Below are positions 10,801-21,180 of a stretch of DNA of 64,000 nucleotides, in pieces. The stretch lies in NCBI GenBank assembly GCA_030280995.1, contig JASXTE010000010.1:27141823-27205822 (forward strand). Direction: 5' to 3'. How positions within the stretch are numbered: position 1 is the stretch's first letter; each line of letters opens with the position of its first letter. This stretch comes from Hemileia vastatrix (lineage: Eukaryota; Basidiomycota; Pucciniomycetes; Pucciniales; Zaghouaniaceae). The translations under genes and the position numbers were made by a program. Under the pieces are notes generated by a model. The model saw nothing but the letters and a program-made list of their open reading frames with translations, did no database searches and had not been told where the DNA came from.

Positions 10801-11380
10801 CTATATATCTACTTCACTCATTTTTTTTCTCCTGTGTACTGTAAAGATGTTATTAATTTAGATATGTAATTTTAAAAAAATTTCACTAAGAAGCAGACAA
10901 AGAAATAAAAAGTGAGAAAAAGAGTGGCATAAAAATTGAGAAAAAGAGTCAAATCAAAAATATGAAAAACAACAACAACCAAGGCTTGAACAGGGGAAAA
11001 AAAAGAAAAAAAAGAACAGATAAATAATCAACAGATAATAAAAAGGAAGGAGCAAGGTATATAAAAAAATAGAAAAAAAGGGAAATTTTACTGACAGTCA
11101 AAGATGGAGGGGGGGGGGAACAGCTCAACCAAGGTAACTCCAAGGTATAAAAAACAATAAGAATTACAACCAGGGCTTGAAAAAGGAAAAAAAACTAGAC
11201 ATCTAGTTCACTAATATTCTTTTTTTTTGTTCTCCATTGTACTTTAAACATGTATAATAATTTTAGATATGTAATTAACAATTTTTTCTTTTTTTTCCCA
11301 CTAAATAGTAAAGAAAAGAAATAAAAAATTAGAAAAAGAGTGAAATCAAAAATTCAAAAAAGAGTGATATCAAAAATATT
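10801..11380. repeat. Imperfect direct duplication with A- and G-runs
   Basis: The block starting CTATATATCTACTTCACT at 10801 recurs as CTAGACATCTAGTTCACT near 11195, each followed by a TTTTCTCC run, a GTACT...ATGT stretch, AGATATGTAAT and A-rich GAAAAAGAGTG repeats. An inner block (CCAAGGCTTGAACAGGG, 10978) recurs near 11172. A run of nine Gs lies near 11109-11117. Confidence 0.55.
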
Positions 11381-11770
11381 GTCAGCCAGGCTGAACCAGG
11401 AGCCCAGTAAATTTTATGTAAACTTATTGGACCTGAAAGGGAGCATAAAGTTATGTATTTAATGTATATAAATAAATATTTTATTCCCTAATGAAATTAT
11501 ATATAATTATTTTACTAAAATAAGTATTATAATAATTTCCATATTATATCATATATATATATATATATATATACATATATATTTAAATAAACATAAAATA
11601 AATTATATTACATAAACCATGGGCTCATTTTTATGTATTTAATAATTATAAAACAAGACCTAATTAATTATAATATTATATTATACTTTAAAAAAAATAA
11701 TGACTTATAATTAAACTAATTAGTTATATTGTAATACATAATAATTAATACCCTTAAAGTATTAAAATGA
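11381..11770 (+). repeat. LTR relic, A/B/C superfamily, plus orientation
   Basis: Starts TGTCAGCCAGGCTGAACC, followed by AGGAGCCCAGTAAAT and TTATTGGACCTGAAAG, all matching the start of the element A LTR. Farther in, the block TTTTTATGTATTTAATAATT near 11630 also matches. The far end fades into AT-rich sequence, so the right border is a guess. No internal region follows: a solo or truncated LTR. Confidence 0.65.
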
Positions 11771-12349
11771 ATATTTTTGTGCACTTGTTGATTCATAATT
11801 GTTTCATTGAAATTATTCAACAATTTAGAATAATTACATTCCATATTTTTCTCTAAATTAATTATTTAATGATTTAAAATAGTATATTTTTAAATTCCAC
11901 TCTAAACTAGTCATTAACTAAAAATTATACTACATATTTTGAGTTAAATTAGTTTTTTTCATATCCAACACTTGTGAATGTGTAATATACAGGGGGAACA
12001 TATTATGGCAAAATATGGGCTCTTACTTATGTGCTTTAGTGAAATATGGGATATTCACCCCTTGCAGATTATTAATTTTAGTTAAATGTTATTGTGTGTC
12101 TTATCATGGAGCTTCAGAGGGCCCCTGTTGGCTTGTACAGTGCAGTAGGTAAGAGTTTTAAATGAATATATACTAATGTAGGAAGATATAAGGATTGAGA
12201 AGGAAATAATTTCTGGAGGGTCATCTAGAAGAAGGAAGAAAAATATAGAAGAAAAAGAGGAAGAAGAAGAAGTCAAAATGAAAAGACAACAGGAAAAAAA
12301 AAGGGTAACATAAACAACTAATAAAGGAAGTAAGGGTCTACATAAATTA

Positions 12350-12833
12350 TTGTATGTAAGGGTTCTATTTAATCAAGTAAGTAATTTTAATCTCTCTGCT
12401 TGTAACAGAAGAAAATATAACAGTTAACCACTCTTACAGCAACCTTTAAATTTAGATATATTTCTTAATTTTAGTAATATTTAAAATACTGTAATAAAAT
12501 TGATAGAAAAATATTTTAAGTGTAACAAGATTGTTATTTATAAAATTTAAGGAATGTAAGAAATAAGGAGTTAAAGGGGAGAAACCAAAGCCTTTATATA
12601 GGCAAATGAGGCCCTCTGAGATGTCACTAAAGGTATATACAAAGTAAAAGAAGGAAAATAAATGAAAAATAAGTGTAAAAAAGAAAATAAGGTTGCCATG
12701 TACCTATTTACTAAAATAGAATATAAAAATCCAATGTATCCACCCTTTAGACACTGCAACAATATAATAGATTAAGTGGTATACTGATTAAGTATAAAAC
12801 AGGAGAGTATAACTATAGTAATTTCAAACACAT
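12350..12833 (-). repeat. LTR relic with core promoter, minus orientation
   Basis: Shares with the A and B LTRs the order GTAAGGGTTCT, CAACCTTTAAATT, then a plus-strand block AAGCCTTTATATAGGCAAAT followed by GAGGCCCTCTGAG. The latter is the TATA region of that LTR family read from the other strand. Element D begins at or near its right edge. Confidence 0.45.
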
Positions 12834-13742
12834 TGTGGTGTTCCAAAGCTGGGTAGGCCTTTGGAGTGCGTATTTGGAGGTATTTGATATGTAGGGTATA
12901 GTTGGGGTTATGGTGTTGTTTATTGGTGTTTTTTTAGTTTTTAAATGTTAAGTTGTGTTTTTTTAGGCTTAAGCTAGGGTCACTTATTATGTCTCAGCTT
13001 AATGTCCTTTCTTGTATCATCATTTTGGTATGTGTTATGTGTGAGTAGCTTGTTTCTATGTGTAGTTACTGTTGTTTTGTTGTTTAGAGGGTGTTTTTGG
13101 CATTTAAAGGCCTACAAGCAGACACCCGCCTCTAAGAGGCCATCCCTGCCTCAGGGGGCCCACCTGCCTGTGCACATGGAAGCCTCTAGAGGTGTTTTTA
13201 AGCTTTTAGAGAGGTGAGAGAGTTGAATTTGGCTGGGAAAAAGCCAGGGTAGTCTGAATGTGAGATAGTTAAGCAAGTTTAAGGACATTCTAGTTTATCA
13301 TCAACCATATGGTATACCTAGAATCTCTGTGCTTCACTCATTTGTGTGTTTTGTGGTATCTTTTGGATAGGTTGTGAAAAGGTTAGTTCTTACTTGACCT
13401 CAACTCTTGTCACTGTTTTCTCTGGTATAGTCTTGCAAGCTATACCAAGTATTATTGATGTCTCTGGTGTGGCTTTGAGACCTACATCAAGTATCATTTC
13501 TTTCTCTGGTGTGGATATTGGTCTACATTTCAGCTCTTTGGTCTGGTATTTTGTCTGGTGACTACTTTCTTGGCTGATATAGCAGTCAAGTGTGTTGAAA
13601 AGGGGTTTTAGTAAGCATGACTCAATTAAATTTAGTAGGTAAATCTCACTTTATTTTTTTAAAGGGACAGGGTATTTTCTCTCTGATTTTTCTCCAACTC
13701 CCTTGGTCAAGGCCTATAGCTAGTACTATAGGATTGTCTACA
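12834..13742 (+). repeat. Probable 5' LTR of element D
   Basis: The right end is fixed by TGTCTACA followed, after four bases, by a primer-binding site; E has the same four-base spacing. The left end is placed at a TGTGG by reason of length only. The 3' part is rich in perfect hairpins: TGGTATAG/CTATACCA at 13423-13447, TTGATGT/ACATCAA at 13455-13490, CCTTG/CAAGG at 13701-13712 and CCTATAG/CTATAGG at 13713-13732. A diverged copy of this end lies at about 62960-63175 on the other strand. Confidence 0.55.
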
Positions 13743-13746
13743 TTTC

Positions 13747-13763
13747 TGGCACCCAACATGGGG
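13747..13763 (+). promoter_or_regulatory. Primer-binding site of element D
   Basis: TGGCACCCAACATGGGG, four bases after the LTR end. E has TGGCGCCCAAGGTGGGG at the matching place. It would pair with the 3' end of a host tRNA to start minus-strand DNA synthesis. Confidence 0.7.
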
Positions 13764-13834
13764 TAGGACCTTCTTGTTCTTTAAAGTTTTTGTTGTCTTT
13801 TGTTGGCCCTTTTTGGTTATTTTGGTCTGGAGGA

Positions 13835-15002
13835 ATGGCTTCTAGTTCCTATATTCCTATGGTGACTGTCAGTGGGGAGGGAGGTCCTCCTGCTGTGATG
13901 GTTAGGGAATGTGTTAGGAACAAAACTTGGGATGGTACCAAGTTTAATGGTGAAGATGTGAAATGGTTTCTGGAGAGGTATGAGGCCGCTTCTGGGGTGT
14001 ATGGTGCTTCTTACCTGGATATGGTGAAGCAAATTATTTTCTTCATTGGTGATAGGGCAGTGGAGAAGGAGGTGGTAGCCATTTCTGGCTACAAGAGGAG
14101 GGATTGCAAGTTTTTGTGCAGGGAGATGGTGGATAGATGGGGTGTCAGGTTCACTATGGTGGATCTGAATAAGATTGTCAGTGAATGGAGATCTTATGGT
14201 GGTGTGGGTAGCTTGCATAGTTATAGGAAGTTTCTGCTACAGTTTGAAACTGTGGAGGAATATTTGGTTGAAGTGGAGGAGTTGGAACATGAAAATGCTG
14301 CCAAAGATGTTTTTTGGTCTACCCTGGATAGGGATGTCATGATATATGTGTTGGAGGAGCTGTCCAGGAAGGAAATGATGAAGACTCTGTCTAATGGGGA
14401 CCAGAATTTTTCTGCCTTAAGTAAAGTGAAAGAGGCTGTGGAGGCCCATTTAAAGTTATTGGCTTTGGAAACCTATCAGGAGGGGGTGCCAAATATATCA
14501 GCAAAGTAAGTGAGGCTTTGGCTGAAGAGGAAGTTAAGATGAAGAAGGAAGAGAAGAAGGTTGTGAAGGTTCCCAAAGTAGAGATGGACCCAGTTATGGA
14601 GCAACTGGGGTACTTGACCAAGAAGTTGCACATCTTTCTGCAGGAAACTCAGAAGGTGAATAGGGCCTCAATACTGCAGGCCAAGCTTTTTGAGAGTAGG
14701 GCAGGTGGTAGCAGTGATCCTTAGTTGTTCTCCTATTGTAGTAGGAGGGGGCACAGGTCAAATGATTGTTGGGCTCTGAACAGAGATTTGTCAGAGGGAA
14801 AGGTTGAGTTGATGGCAGGATGTTCTAGTTACCTGATGGTTCATTTTTGAGGCCCAGTGAGGGGAAGGCTCCTGTTGGTTTGGTCAGGAGAAGGGGTGGT
14901 CTCAATCAGAGGAAGCCAAGGTTTGAGGAGATTCCTGATAAGGGGAAGTCTTCTGCTAAGGAAGGTGTTGATCTCAAGGGGAAGGGGAAGGAGGTCAATA
15001 AG
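13835..15002 (+). pseudogene. Element D gag (capsid and degenerate zinc knuckle)
   Basis: Starts at MASSSYIPMV, aligned with the start of E Gag; an upstream in-frame Met at 13790 is less likely. The capsid part shares KFNGEDVKWFLERYEAA, MVDRWGVRFTM and LKLLALETYQE-type blocks with E. A 1-bp shift near 14480-14500 moves the frame to 14518-14724, and a TAG precedes the zinc knuckle at about 14735. The first knuckle Cys is replaced by Phe (FSYCSRRGHRSNDC). A further shift near 14845 leads to the basic tail GKGKEVNK, where a solo LTR has landed. Confidence 0.85.
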
Positions 15003-15819
15003 TGTCAGCTTTTAAGCTATTTCCTTAGTTGTCTCCTTTTGAAAACTTGTCTATTTTATCATTATTATTATGTTGATTTAATATAGCATCTAAAATGTCA
15101 TTATGTGTCACTCATTCAGCTACATTCATACATATGGCTACATAAAAATACATATTTCTGTGAACATAATTCCATTAAATTTATCAAAACCTATATTAAT
15201 GTTAAAACCTATACTGATGATAATAGAGAGTATGCATAGATTGTGACAATCATTATTTTTGCTATCTCTGTTTGCTCCTAATTATCATCAGGTAATGTTA
15301 TATTCTGTTTCTTATTATTATTTCATGTTACATTCTTTTTACTTACTAACATGAAATATATGATCTCTGTTTTCTCCTAATTATCATCAGCCTGAGATCC
15401 TTCGCTTCCATCCCACATTGTAATCATATCGTAAATTTGGGTAGAGTTATTCCCCGCCACTTAAATCAAAGTCGATTTGTGTTATTCCTCGCCGCATCTT
15501 TCAAGTCGAGTAGAGTTATTCCTCGCCGCTTCGTTCAAGTAGTCAAGTAGAGTTATTCCTTGCCTTTTTGTTCAAGTCGGGTAGAGTTATTCCCCGCCTC
15601 TTCATCTTATTGGGTAGAGTTATTTCCCGTGCCTTTTCAATTCATTGGGTAGAGTTATTCCCCATTCATCATTATTTCACTGGGTAGAGTTGTTCCCCAG
15701 TCTATCTCTTATACCGGGTAGAGTTATTCCCTGTGTCTCTCTTGCAATCTCTATCCTTTCCCAGGTTGAGTTAGTCCCTGCGGCCTTTCTTATCACCACA
15801 ATCATTTCAAAACTTAACA
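15003..15819 (+). mobile_element. Solo LTR (817 bp) inserted in element D gag-pro
   Basis: E reads from KEKEVSKA straight into TFSTSFGGLEL. D has 817 extra bases at exactly that point, beginning TGTCAGC and ending TTAACA, flanked by the 5-bp duplication ATAAG (14998-15002 and 15820-15824). TG...CA ends plus a 5-bp duplication are the hallmark of an LTR left after recombination. It is unlike the LTRs of A-E. Its second half is a run of ten hairpins (15439-15780). Confidence 0.85.
15439..15780 (+). repeat. Array of ten short hairpins with constant loop and variable stem
   Basis: Ten copies of loop TAGAGTTATTC (or close variants) enclosed by stems that differ from copy to copy yet stay complementary: CGAG/CTCG at 15507-15525, CAAG/CTTG at 15544-15562, CGGG/CCCG at 15578-15596, TGGG/CCCA at 15646-15664, ACTGGG/CCCAGT at 15679-15701, CAGG/CCTG at 15762-15780. 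Copies at 15439, 15470, 15611 and 15715 are weaker. Spacers are 10-40 bases of pyrimidine-rich DNA. Confidence 0.8.
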
Positions 15820-17021
15820 ATAAGGTCTCTTTTTCTACCTCTTATGGTGGTTTGGAGTTGTTTTCTTGTGAGGCACAGTCAAAGAAGGAAATTTTGGCTG
15901 GTATCTATGATGTTGATGCTGGGAGAGTGTTTAGGCCCAAGAGAACTTCACAGGCTCAGCCTAAGCCCAAGGCTCCCAAGGTGGAGCCAAAGATGGATGC
16001 CAGAAAGAAAGATAGTAAGGAGGAGCTGCACAAGATGCAGAAGATAATTGTGGATATGGGCCCACCAAGTTTTGGTGCTTATGATCTGAATGGGGATCCA
16101 ATGCAAAAGGATTTGGATTCTGACTCTGAGGAAGATTCTCCTTTGGCTTCTTTTCCAAAGCCCAGTGGGGCCAGGGTCACAAGTGATGGTTCTGGCTTGG
16201 TTCCTGCAGTCAGGAAACATGTGGATGGAGGTGCTGGACCTCAAGAGGCATAAAGGCCTACAGTGGTGAGACCAAAAGCCCATTTTGAGAAGCCATTGTT
16301 TGCAGGAATATTTGATGTGATGGACTCTGTGTTAAATAAAATGAATTAAGGAACTATATCCTTGACTTATGGGGAGTTGTTTGCTATCAGTCCTGGTTTG
16401 GCTGAGAAGCAAAAGAAGATGTTGACCAGGAGATAGGTCTCTTCTGAGGAGGTGGAGTTTGTTTATGATTCTGCTGAGAAGTCTGGGGAGAATTTGGAGA
16501 CTCATTTCTCTGCTCCCTTGGGGTTTTTCAATGTCACTCTGAGTGGCAAGGCCATTAGAGCTTTGGTTGATTCTGGCTCTCAGATCAATCTCATTTCTTT
16601 TTCTTAGGCAACTCAATTGGGCCTGCCCATCAAAACTGGTATTGGTGGACATGTTACTGAGTTGGTTAGGACAGAAGAATTTGTGAAGCTGGATGTTGGT
16701 GGAGCATCTGGGAAATTGCACTTTTATATTACAAAAGGTACTGTTGGGGAAGGTTTACGTAGCCCATTTTTGATTTATTTCACAGCCAGAGTTGGTTATT
16801 AACCTGGAGTTGGTATTATCTTGGAGTTGACATGGGAGGATGAAAGGACCTTTCATATGAGGCTGTCTTCACCTGGTGAAGAGGGTTGGGAGACTAGGCC
16901 TGGGCTTAGCTCTATTTTCCACTGTCCTGATTGTTGTGAGAGGAGAAGGGAATATAGTGCTGCTTCTTGATTTTTGGAAGGTGGCTCAGGCTCTGATGGA
17001 GAGCCTTATTTTTTAGAGTAG
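15820..17021 (+). pseudogene. Element D Gag-Pro linker and protease, broken
   Basis: Continues from the solo LTR with VSFSTSYGGLELF and runs in one frame to the TAG at 17019. Nonsense codons interrupt it at about 16251, 16346, 16434, 16605, 16801 and 16969. The aspartic protease is recognisable by ALVDSGSQINLIS (about 16558-16600), identical in E. Upstream lies an acidic linker (DSDSEEDS). The end GEPYFLE-stop matches ECPHFLG-stop in E and contains the frameshift heptamer. Confidence 0.85.
17009..17021 (+). promoter_or_regulatory. -1 frameshift site of element D
   Basis: Heptamer T-TTT-TTA (17009-17015) in the protease frame, one codon before TAG (17019-17021). After a -1 slip the frame reads FFRVGGADDTSAATSP, which aligns with FFGVAGADHSNVVISP in E. 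The same heptamer class drives -1 frameshifting in retroviruses. Confidence 0.7.
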
Positions 17022-17248
17022 GTGGGGCTGATGACACAAGTGCCGCAACCTCTCCCCTTTCAGTGGAAATCCCAGGTTGTAGTAGGTCAGCTCATTAGGA
17101 GATATTCCAAATGGATTTTCAACTTTCTCTGCATAATTTTTCTCTTCTCTTAAAGTATTATTCAAATTTTTCATCAAGTCTCTGTTCATTTAATGGTTTC
17201 AAATTTATTTTATTTCAATTTCAAGAGGAAAGATGGGGTTTATGTCTA

Positions 17249-17690
17249 TGGAATGGAAAAGCTTTGGGGCAGTGAGATTGGAGTCTAAAAGTAAGTCCTC
17301 CCAATTGTGCACCAATAGGGTTTTTTCTACACCTTTCAAAAAACATTACCTTGGCCACACATGTGAGCAAGTGTGCAACCCTGGTTTTTATTTTAGGAAA
17401 GGTGCCTCATCAAATAAAGAAGAAAAAAAATTCAAGATAATTGAAGATAATAAAAAAAAAATCTGAAGATAAAGAAGAAAGAAGATCAAAAAAAATTATT
17501 TCAAGATTATTTGCTGAAGAGGTGAAGAGTGGTGGAATTGAGGTTGGTAGTGAGGAGGAGAATGAGAATATGGAATGGAAAAGCTTCGGAACAGTGAGAT
17601 TGGGGTCTAAAAGTATGTCCTCTCAATTGTGAACTACTAGGGTTTCTCCTACACCTTTCAAAAACATTACCTTGGCCACACCCATGAGCA
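17249..17690 (+). repeat. Direct duplication (320-bp offset) in element D pol linker
   Basis: The about 120-bp block starting ATGGAATGGAAAAGCTT at 17249 recurs at 17569. Both copies run through CAGTGAGATTGG, CTACACCTTTCAAAA and CATTACCTTGGCCACAC. E has no such duplication. Confidence 0.85.
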
Positions 17691-17839
17691 TTGGGGAAAA
17701 CCCAGTTTGTTTTTGTAGGAAGACTGAAGAAGCTCCTCTTGAAGATGAAGATCTGGAAGTGGATGCTGCTAAATACAAGAAGGTAGAAGTGAAGGTTAGG
17801 CCTTTCAATGAGACTATGTAAGTTTGGCTGAACCCACCT

Positions 17840-18823
17840 TTGAAGAGGCCTCCTTTGTCAAGAGATCCTTATGTGTCTCCTTTAGTGAAGAATCAACCTG
17901 ATTTTGTGGAGACTGCTAGGATTACTGAGGAAAGGTTGGAGGTAGCAAATTTCAGTCCTGATGTGTGGTTATCTGAAGAGGAGAGGAAGTTGTTGTTGAA
18001 TGTGATGGTGTTGAGGGAAAAGGCAATTGATTTTGCAGAGGAGGAAAAAGGTGTGTTGAAACATTCTTATGGTTTACCTTATCTTATTCCAGTGGTTTTT
18101 CATGAGCCTTGGAAAATCAAACCAATTCCAACTCCTGCTGCTATAAGGGATGATTTTTTGGAGGTTGTCAGGGAAAGGTCTAGGACAAGGTTGTATGAAA
18201 AGTCAATCTCAAGTTATTCTAGTCCTTTTTTCTGTTTCAAGAAGCAAAATGGCAAGCTCAGGGTGGTTCATGATCTCAGGGCCTTGAATAGAGTGACTAC
18301 CAAGGATACTAGAATGCCACCAAGTGCAGAGGATTTTCTGGAGGCATTTTCTGGAAGGGTGTGCTACGTCTTGGGATATATTATGGGTGGTTATGATGAG
18401 AGGGAAGTCCATGTGGAAGCTAGGCCTCTCACAACTTTTGAGACTCCTTTGGGCAGGTTTCAATTGACCAGGTTACCTCTAGGAGCTACTAATTCTGTTG
18501 GTGTTTACCAGGAACAGATGGCTTGGATATTTCAGGATGAAGTGCCAGCTTATGCTGGTATTTTTATTGATGATGGTGGCATTAAAGGGCCAACTTCTGA
18601 TTATAATAATGAGGTATTGAAGGAAAACCCTGGCATTAGGAGGTTTGTGTGGGAGTATGCTGTGAAACTGGAGAGGATTTTTTTTAGGATAGAGGAGGCT
18701 GGTTTGATTGTCTCAGGGTCCAAGTTTTGCTTATATGTACCAGAATTGGAGATTTTGGGTCATGTGGTGTGTAAAGAGGGTAGGATTATGTCAAAGAAGA
18801 AGGTTAATGAAATTCAAGCATGA
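17840..18823 (+). CDS. Element D reverse transcriptase segment (open, 327 codons)
   Basis: Uninterrupted RT-bearing piece collinear with E: a conserved pre-RT block (LSRDPYVSPLVK...LLLNVMVLREKAIDF), then fingers and palm (SSYSSPFFCFKKQNGKLRVV, DLRALNRVT) and the catalytic motif FIDDGG in place of the usual YxDD. It ends in the connection towards RNase H (MSKKKVNEIQA). The stop at 18821-18823 replaces a Trp seen in E. It lies in a dead element and is open only by chance or relative youth. Confidence 0.8.
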   Translation: MKRPPLSRDPYVSPLVKNQPDFVETARITEERLEVANFSPDVWLSEEERKLLLNVMVLREKAIDFAEEEKGVLKHSYGLPYLIPVVFHEPWKIKPIPTPAAIRDDFLEVVRERSRTRLYEKSISSYSSPFFCFKKQNGKLRVVHDLRALNRVTTKDTRMPPSAEDFLEAFSGRVCYVLGYIMGGYDEREVHVEARPLTTFETPLGRFQLTRLPLGATNSVGVYQEQMAWIFQDEVPAYAGIFIDDGGIKGPTSDYNNEVLKENPGIRRFVWEYAVKLERIFFRIEEAGLIVSGSKFCLYVPELEILGHVVCKEGRIMSKKKVNEIQA

Positions 18824-19700
18824 CCAAGACCAAAGAATACCACTGGAGTCAGGGGATTCTTGGATGTTTGTGTCTATGTGAGGATTTTTATTAACAACTT
18901 CTCTTTGTTGGCTAGTCCTTTAAGGAATTTTAAAAGGAAGGATTCTGATTGGGAGTGGGATGATAATTGTTAAGAGGAATTTATGAAATTGAAGAAGGTG
19001 GTAGGGGAGGATATTGTGTTGCATAAGCAGGATTATGGTGTTGGGGCTGGGAATATTTATTTGGCTCTGGATTCAAGTTATATTACTGCTGGTGATGTTA
19101 TGTCTCAGGAGGATAAGTAAGGGAAGGTCAGGACAGTCAGGTATGAATCTGAGGTAGAATCAAGGTACTCTCAGCCAAGTTGGAGCTCTGTGGTGTGGTG
19201 AAAATCTTGAAGAAGTTTTAGACTGTTTTGTGGGGGCAGAATTTTGAGCTGCAGGTGTATACTATATCTTTGGTGCAGATGATCAACCCTACTAGTCTCC
19301 CTAATGCTCCTATGACTAGGTGGGTTGCATTTATCAAGCACTTCTCCTTTGATTTGGTACACAAGCTAGGAAAAACTTTTACAATGCCAGATGGATTGTC
19401 AAGAAGACCACCAAAAGATGAAGATTATGAATCAGAAGAGTATGATGAAGATGTTCCTGTGTCTAGGGCCAGCACCAGAGAGGTGCTGATAATTTTTCTG
19501 ACCTCCAGCAAGAGATTAAACTGTACAATTTGGACCTCCCCCAAGAGATAAAACTGGCTGGATCTGATCTTGATTCTGGTGATTAGGATGTTTTTGTTGA
19601 TTAGGAAGGGGCTGTTGTTTGGGATGACTCAAATTTAGAAAATGTTGTTTTTGTCGTTATACTGGATTCTCAAAAAGTTTAGTGGAAGGAGAAGAATCTG
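18824..19700 (+). pseudogene. Element D RNase H and linker, broken
   Basis: Remains of RNase H (LALDSSYITAG, RYESEVESRYSQP) with several stops, then 19228-19551 with WGQNFELQV...TMPDGLSRRP, the RNase H end and the tether to integrase. TAG at 19219-19221 sits at the same codon as a TAG in E (54400-54402). Two hairpin-motif copies (19500-19523, 19533-19556) encode the LQQEIKL and LPQEIKL-type peptides also repeated in E. Confidence 0.8.
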
Positions 19701-19748
19701 AAAAAATTTAAAGATTGGTGTCCTAGATGGGCTGGTCAATCGGCTCAT

Positions 19749-21112
19749 GTGCATTCTGGTGATTTTGATGACAGGGTTGTGCCCTTGAATGTTATTTTTT
19801 TGGATTTTGAAGATGAGACCTGGGGTCAGTCTGAGTTTTATGTTCTTATAGTGGAATATCTGTTGACCTTGGAGAGGTCAGATAGCTATGATGATGATAC
19901 TTGGGTAGCAATCAAGAAAAAGAGTCCTGACTTTTATGTGTCAGGAAGAAGGTTGATGAGTAGGAGACATCCAAATACTCAGGATGTGGTGACTCAGAAG
20001 AAGGTTCTAGAGTTGGATTTAAAGTCTTTGCATGAAGACCTTGATCATAGAGGTTCTGGAGGGATGTATAGAAGAGTAGCAGACAGATTTTGTTGGCCTG
20101 GTATGAATTTGGATGTCCAAATTTTGGTCCAATCTTGTGAAGAGTTTCAGAGAAGAAGTCACTTGAAACCAAAAGAGGTTGGCCATGCTACTGGAGAATC
20201 AACTGTGTTTGGAAGGGTCAGTCTGGATGCTGTCCATATTAAAGAGGGCAGGTATAAATATTTGATTGTGGCCAGGGATTATTTATCTGGTTGGGTTAAG
20301 GCAGTGACTCTGGTTAATTTGACTTCCAAGAATGTGGCAGGATTCTTAAAGGAGTGGATTTATAGGTATGGGCTGATAAAATTAGTTACTGTTGATGGAG
20401 GACCAGATTTTGGAGCAGAAATCAAGGAAGCTATTATTAGTGTTGGGTCAAATATCAGAGTGGATACTCCTTATTATCCTGAAGCTGAAGGCATGATTGA
20501 AAGAGGGCATTAAGTGTTGAAGGATGCTTTGGTCAAGATGTGTGGGGATAGTGCTGAAAAGTAGGGGCATTATTTACCTCTGGTTTTGTTTTCTGACAGA
20601 ATTATTGTCAAGAGGACTACTGGATACTCACCTGATAAACTTTTTTAGGTCAGAAGGAGGTTTTACCAGTAGATTTGGAGGCAATTTCTTTTTTGGGAAT
20701 TGATTGGGATGAAGTTTGTTCAATTGAAGACTTATTATGTGCCAGAATGAAGAAGCTTGAAGGAAAGGAGGAATTTCATGAAAAAGACTATAAAAGGATG
20801 ATGAAGATCAGGAATCAGTCAGTTAGGTATTGGGATAAGCTGTTGTCACACAGGCTGAAGAATCCTTTAAAGCCTGGGTGGTTGGTATTGGTGTACAATA
20901 GGAGTTTGGAGAGTCAGTGGGGCAAGATGTTCTCTGACAGGTGGAATGGTCCTTATAGAGTCAGATCTCAACTCTCAGGATGACCACATCAGTTAGAAGA
21001 ATTGGATGGGGAAGTCTTGAAGAAGAGAGTGGCTACTGGCCAGGTGAAGAGTTTTTATCCCTGAGGCACAAGAAGGGAAGCAGACTAACTCTGCAATGAG
21101 GATAAACTATGA
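19749..21112 (+). pseudogene. Element D integrase, broken
   Basis: 19749-20513 carries the HHCC finger (HEDLDH...CEEF, second Cys of the final pair lost to Phe) and the DDE core (VSLDAVHIKEG, TVDGGPDFG, YYPEAEGMIERG; 34 residues between the second D and E as in E). TAA at 20511 replaces Gln. Further stops follow near 20563 and 20645. 20675-20983 holds the C-terminal part with the GPY/F block DRWNGPYRV. The final NEDKL-stop is encoded within a hairpin motif (21089-21110). No chromodomain follows. Confidence 0.85.
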
Positions 21113-21180
21113 ATCATTCTTTTTTATTGGGTTGTTTTGTTGGTGATACTGTGCATCTGTTGTGTTGGAAACCTTTTTTT

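Noticed and set aside
13817..14218. 133-codon minus-strand ORF opposite D gag
   Set aside because: A shadow of gag codon usage; not present opposite E gag.
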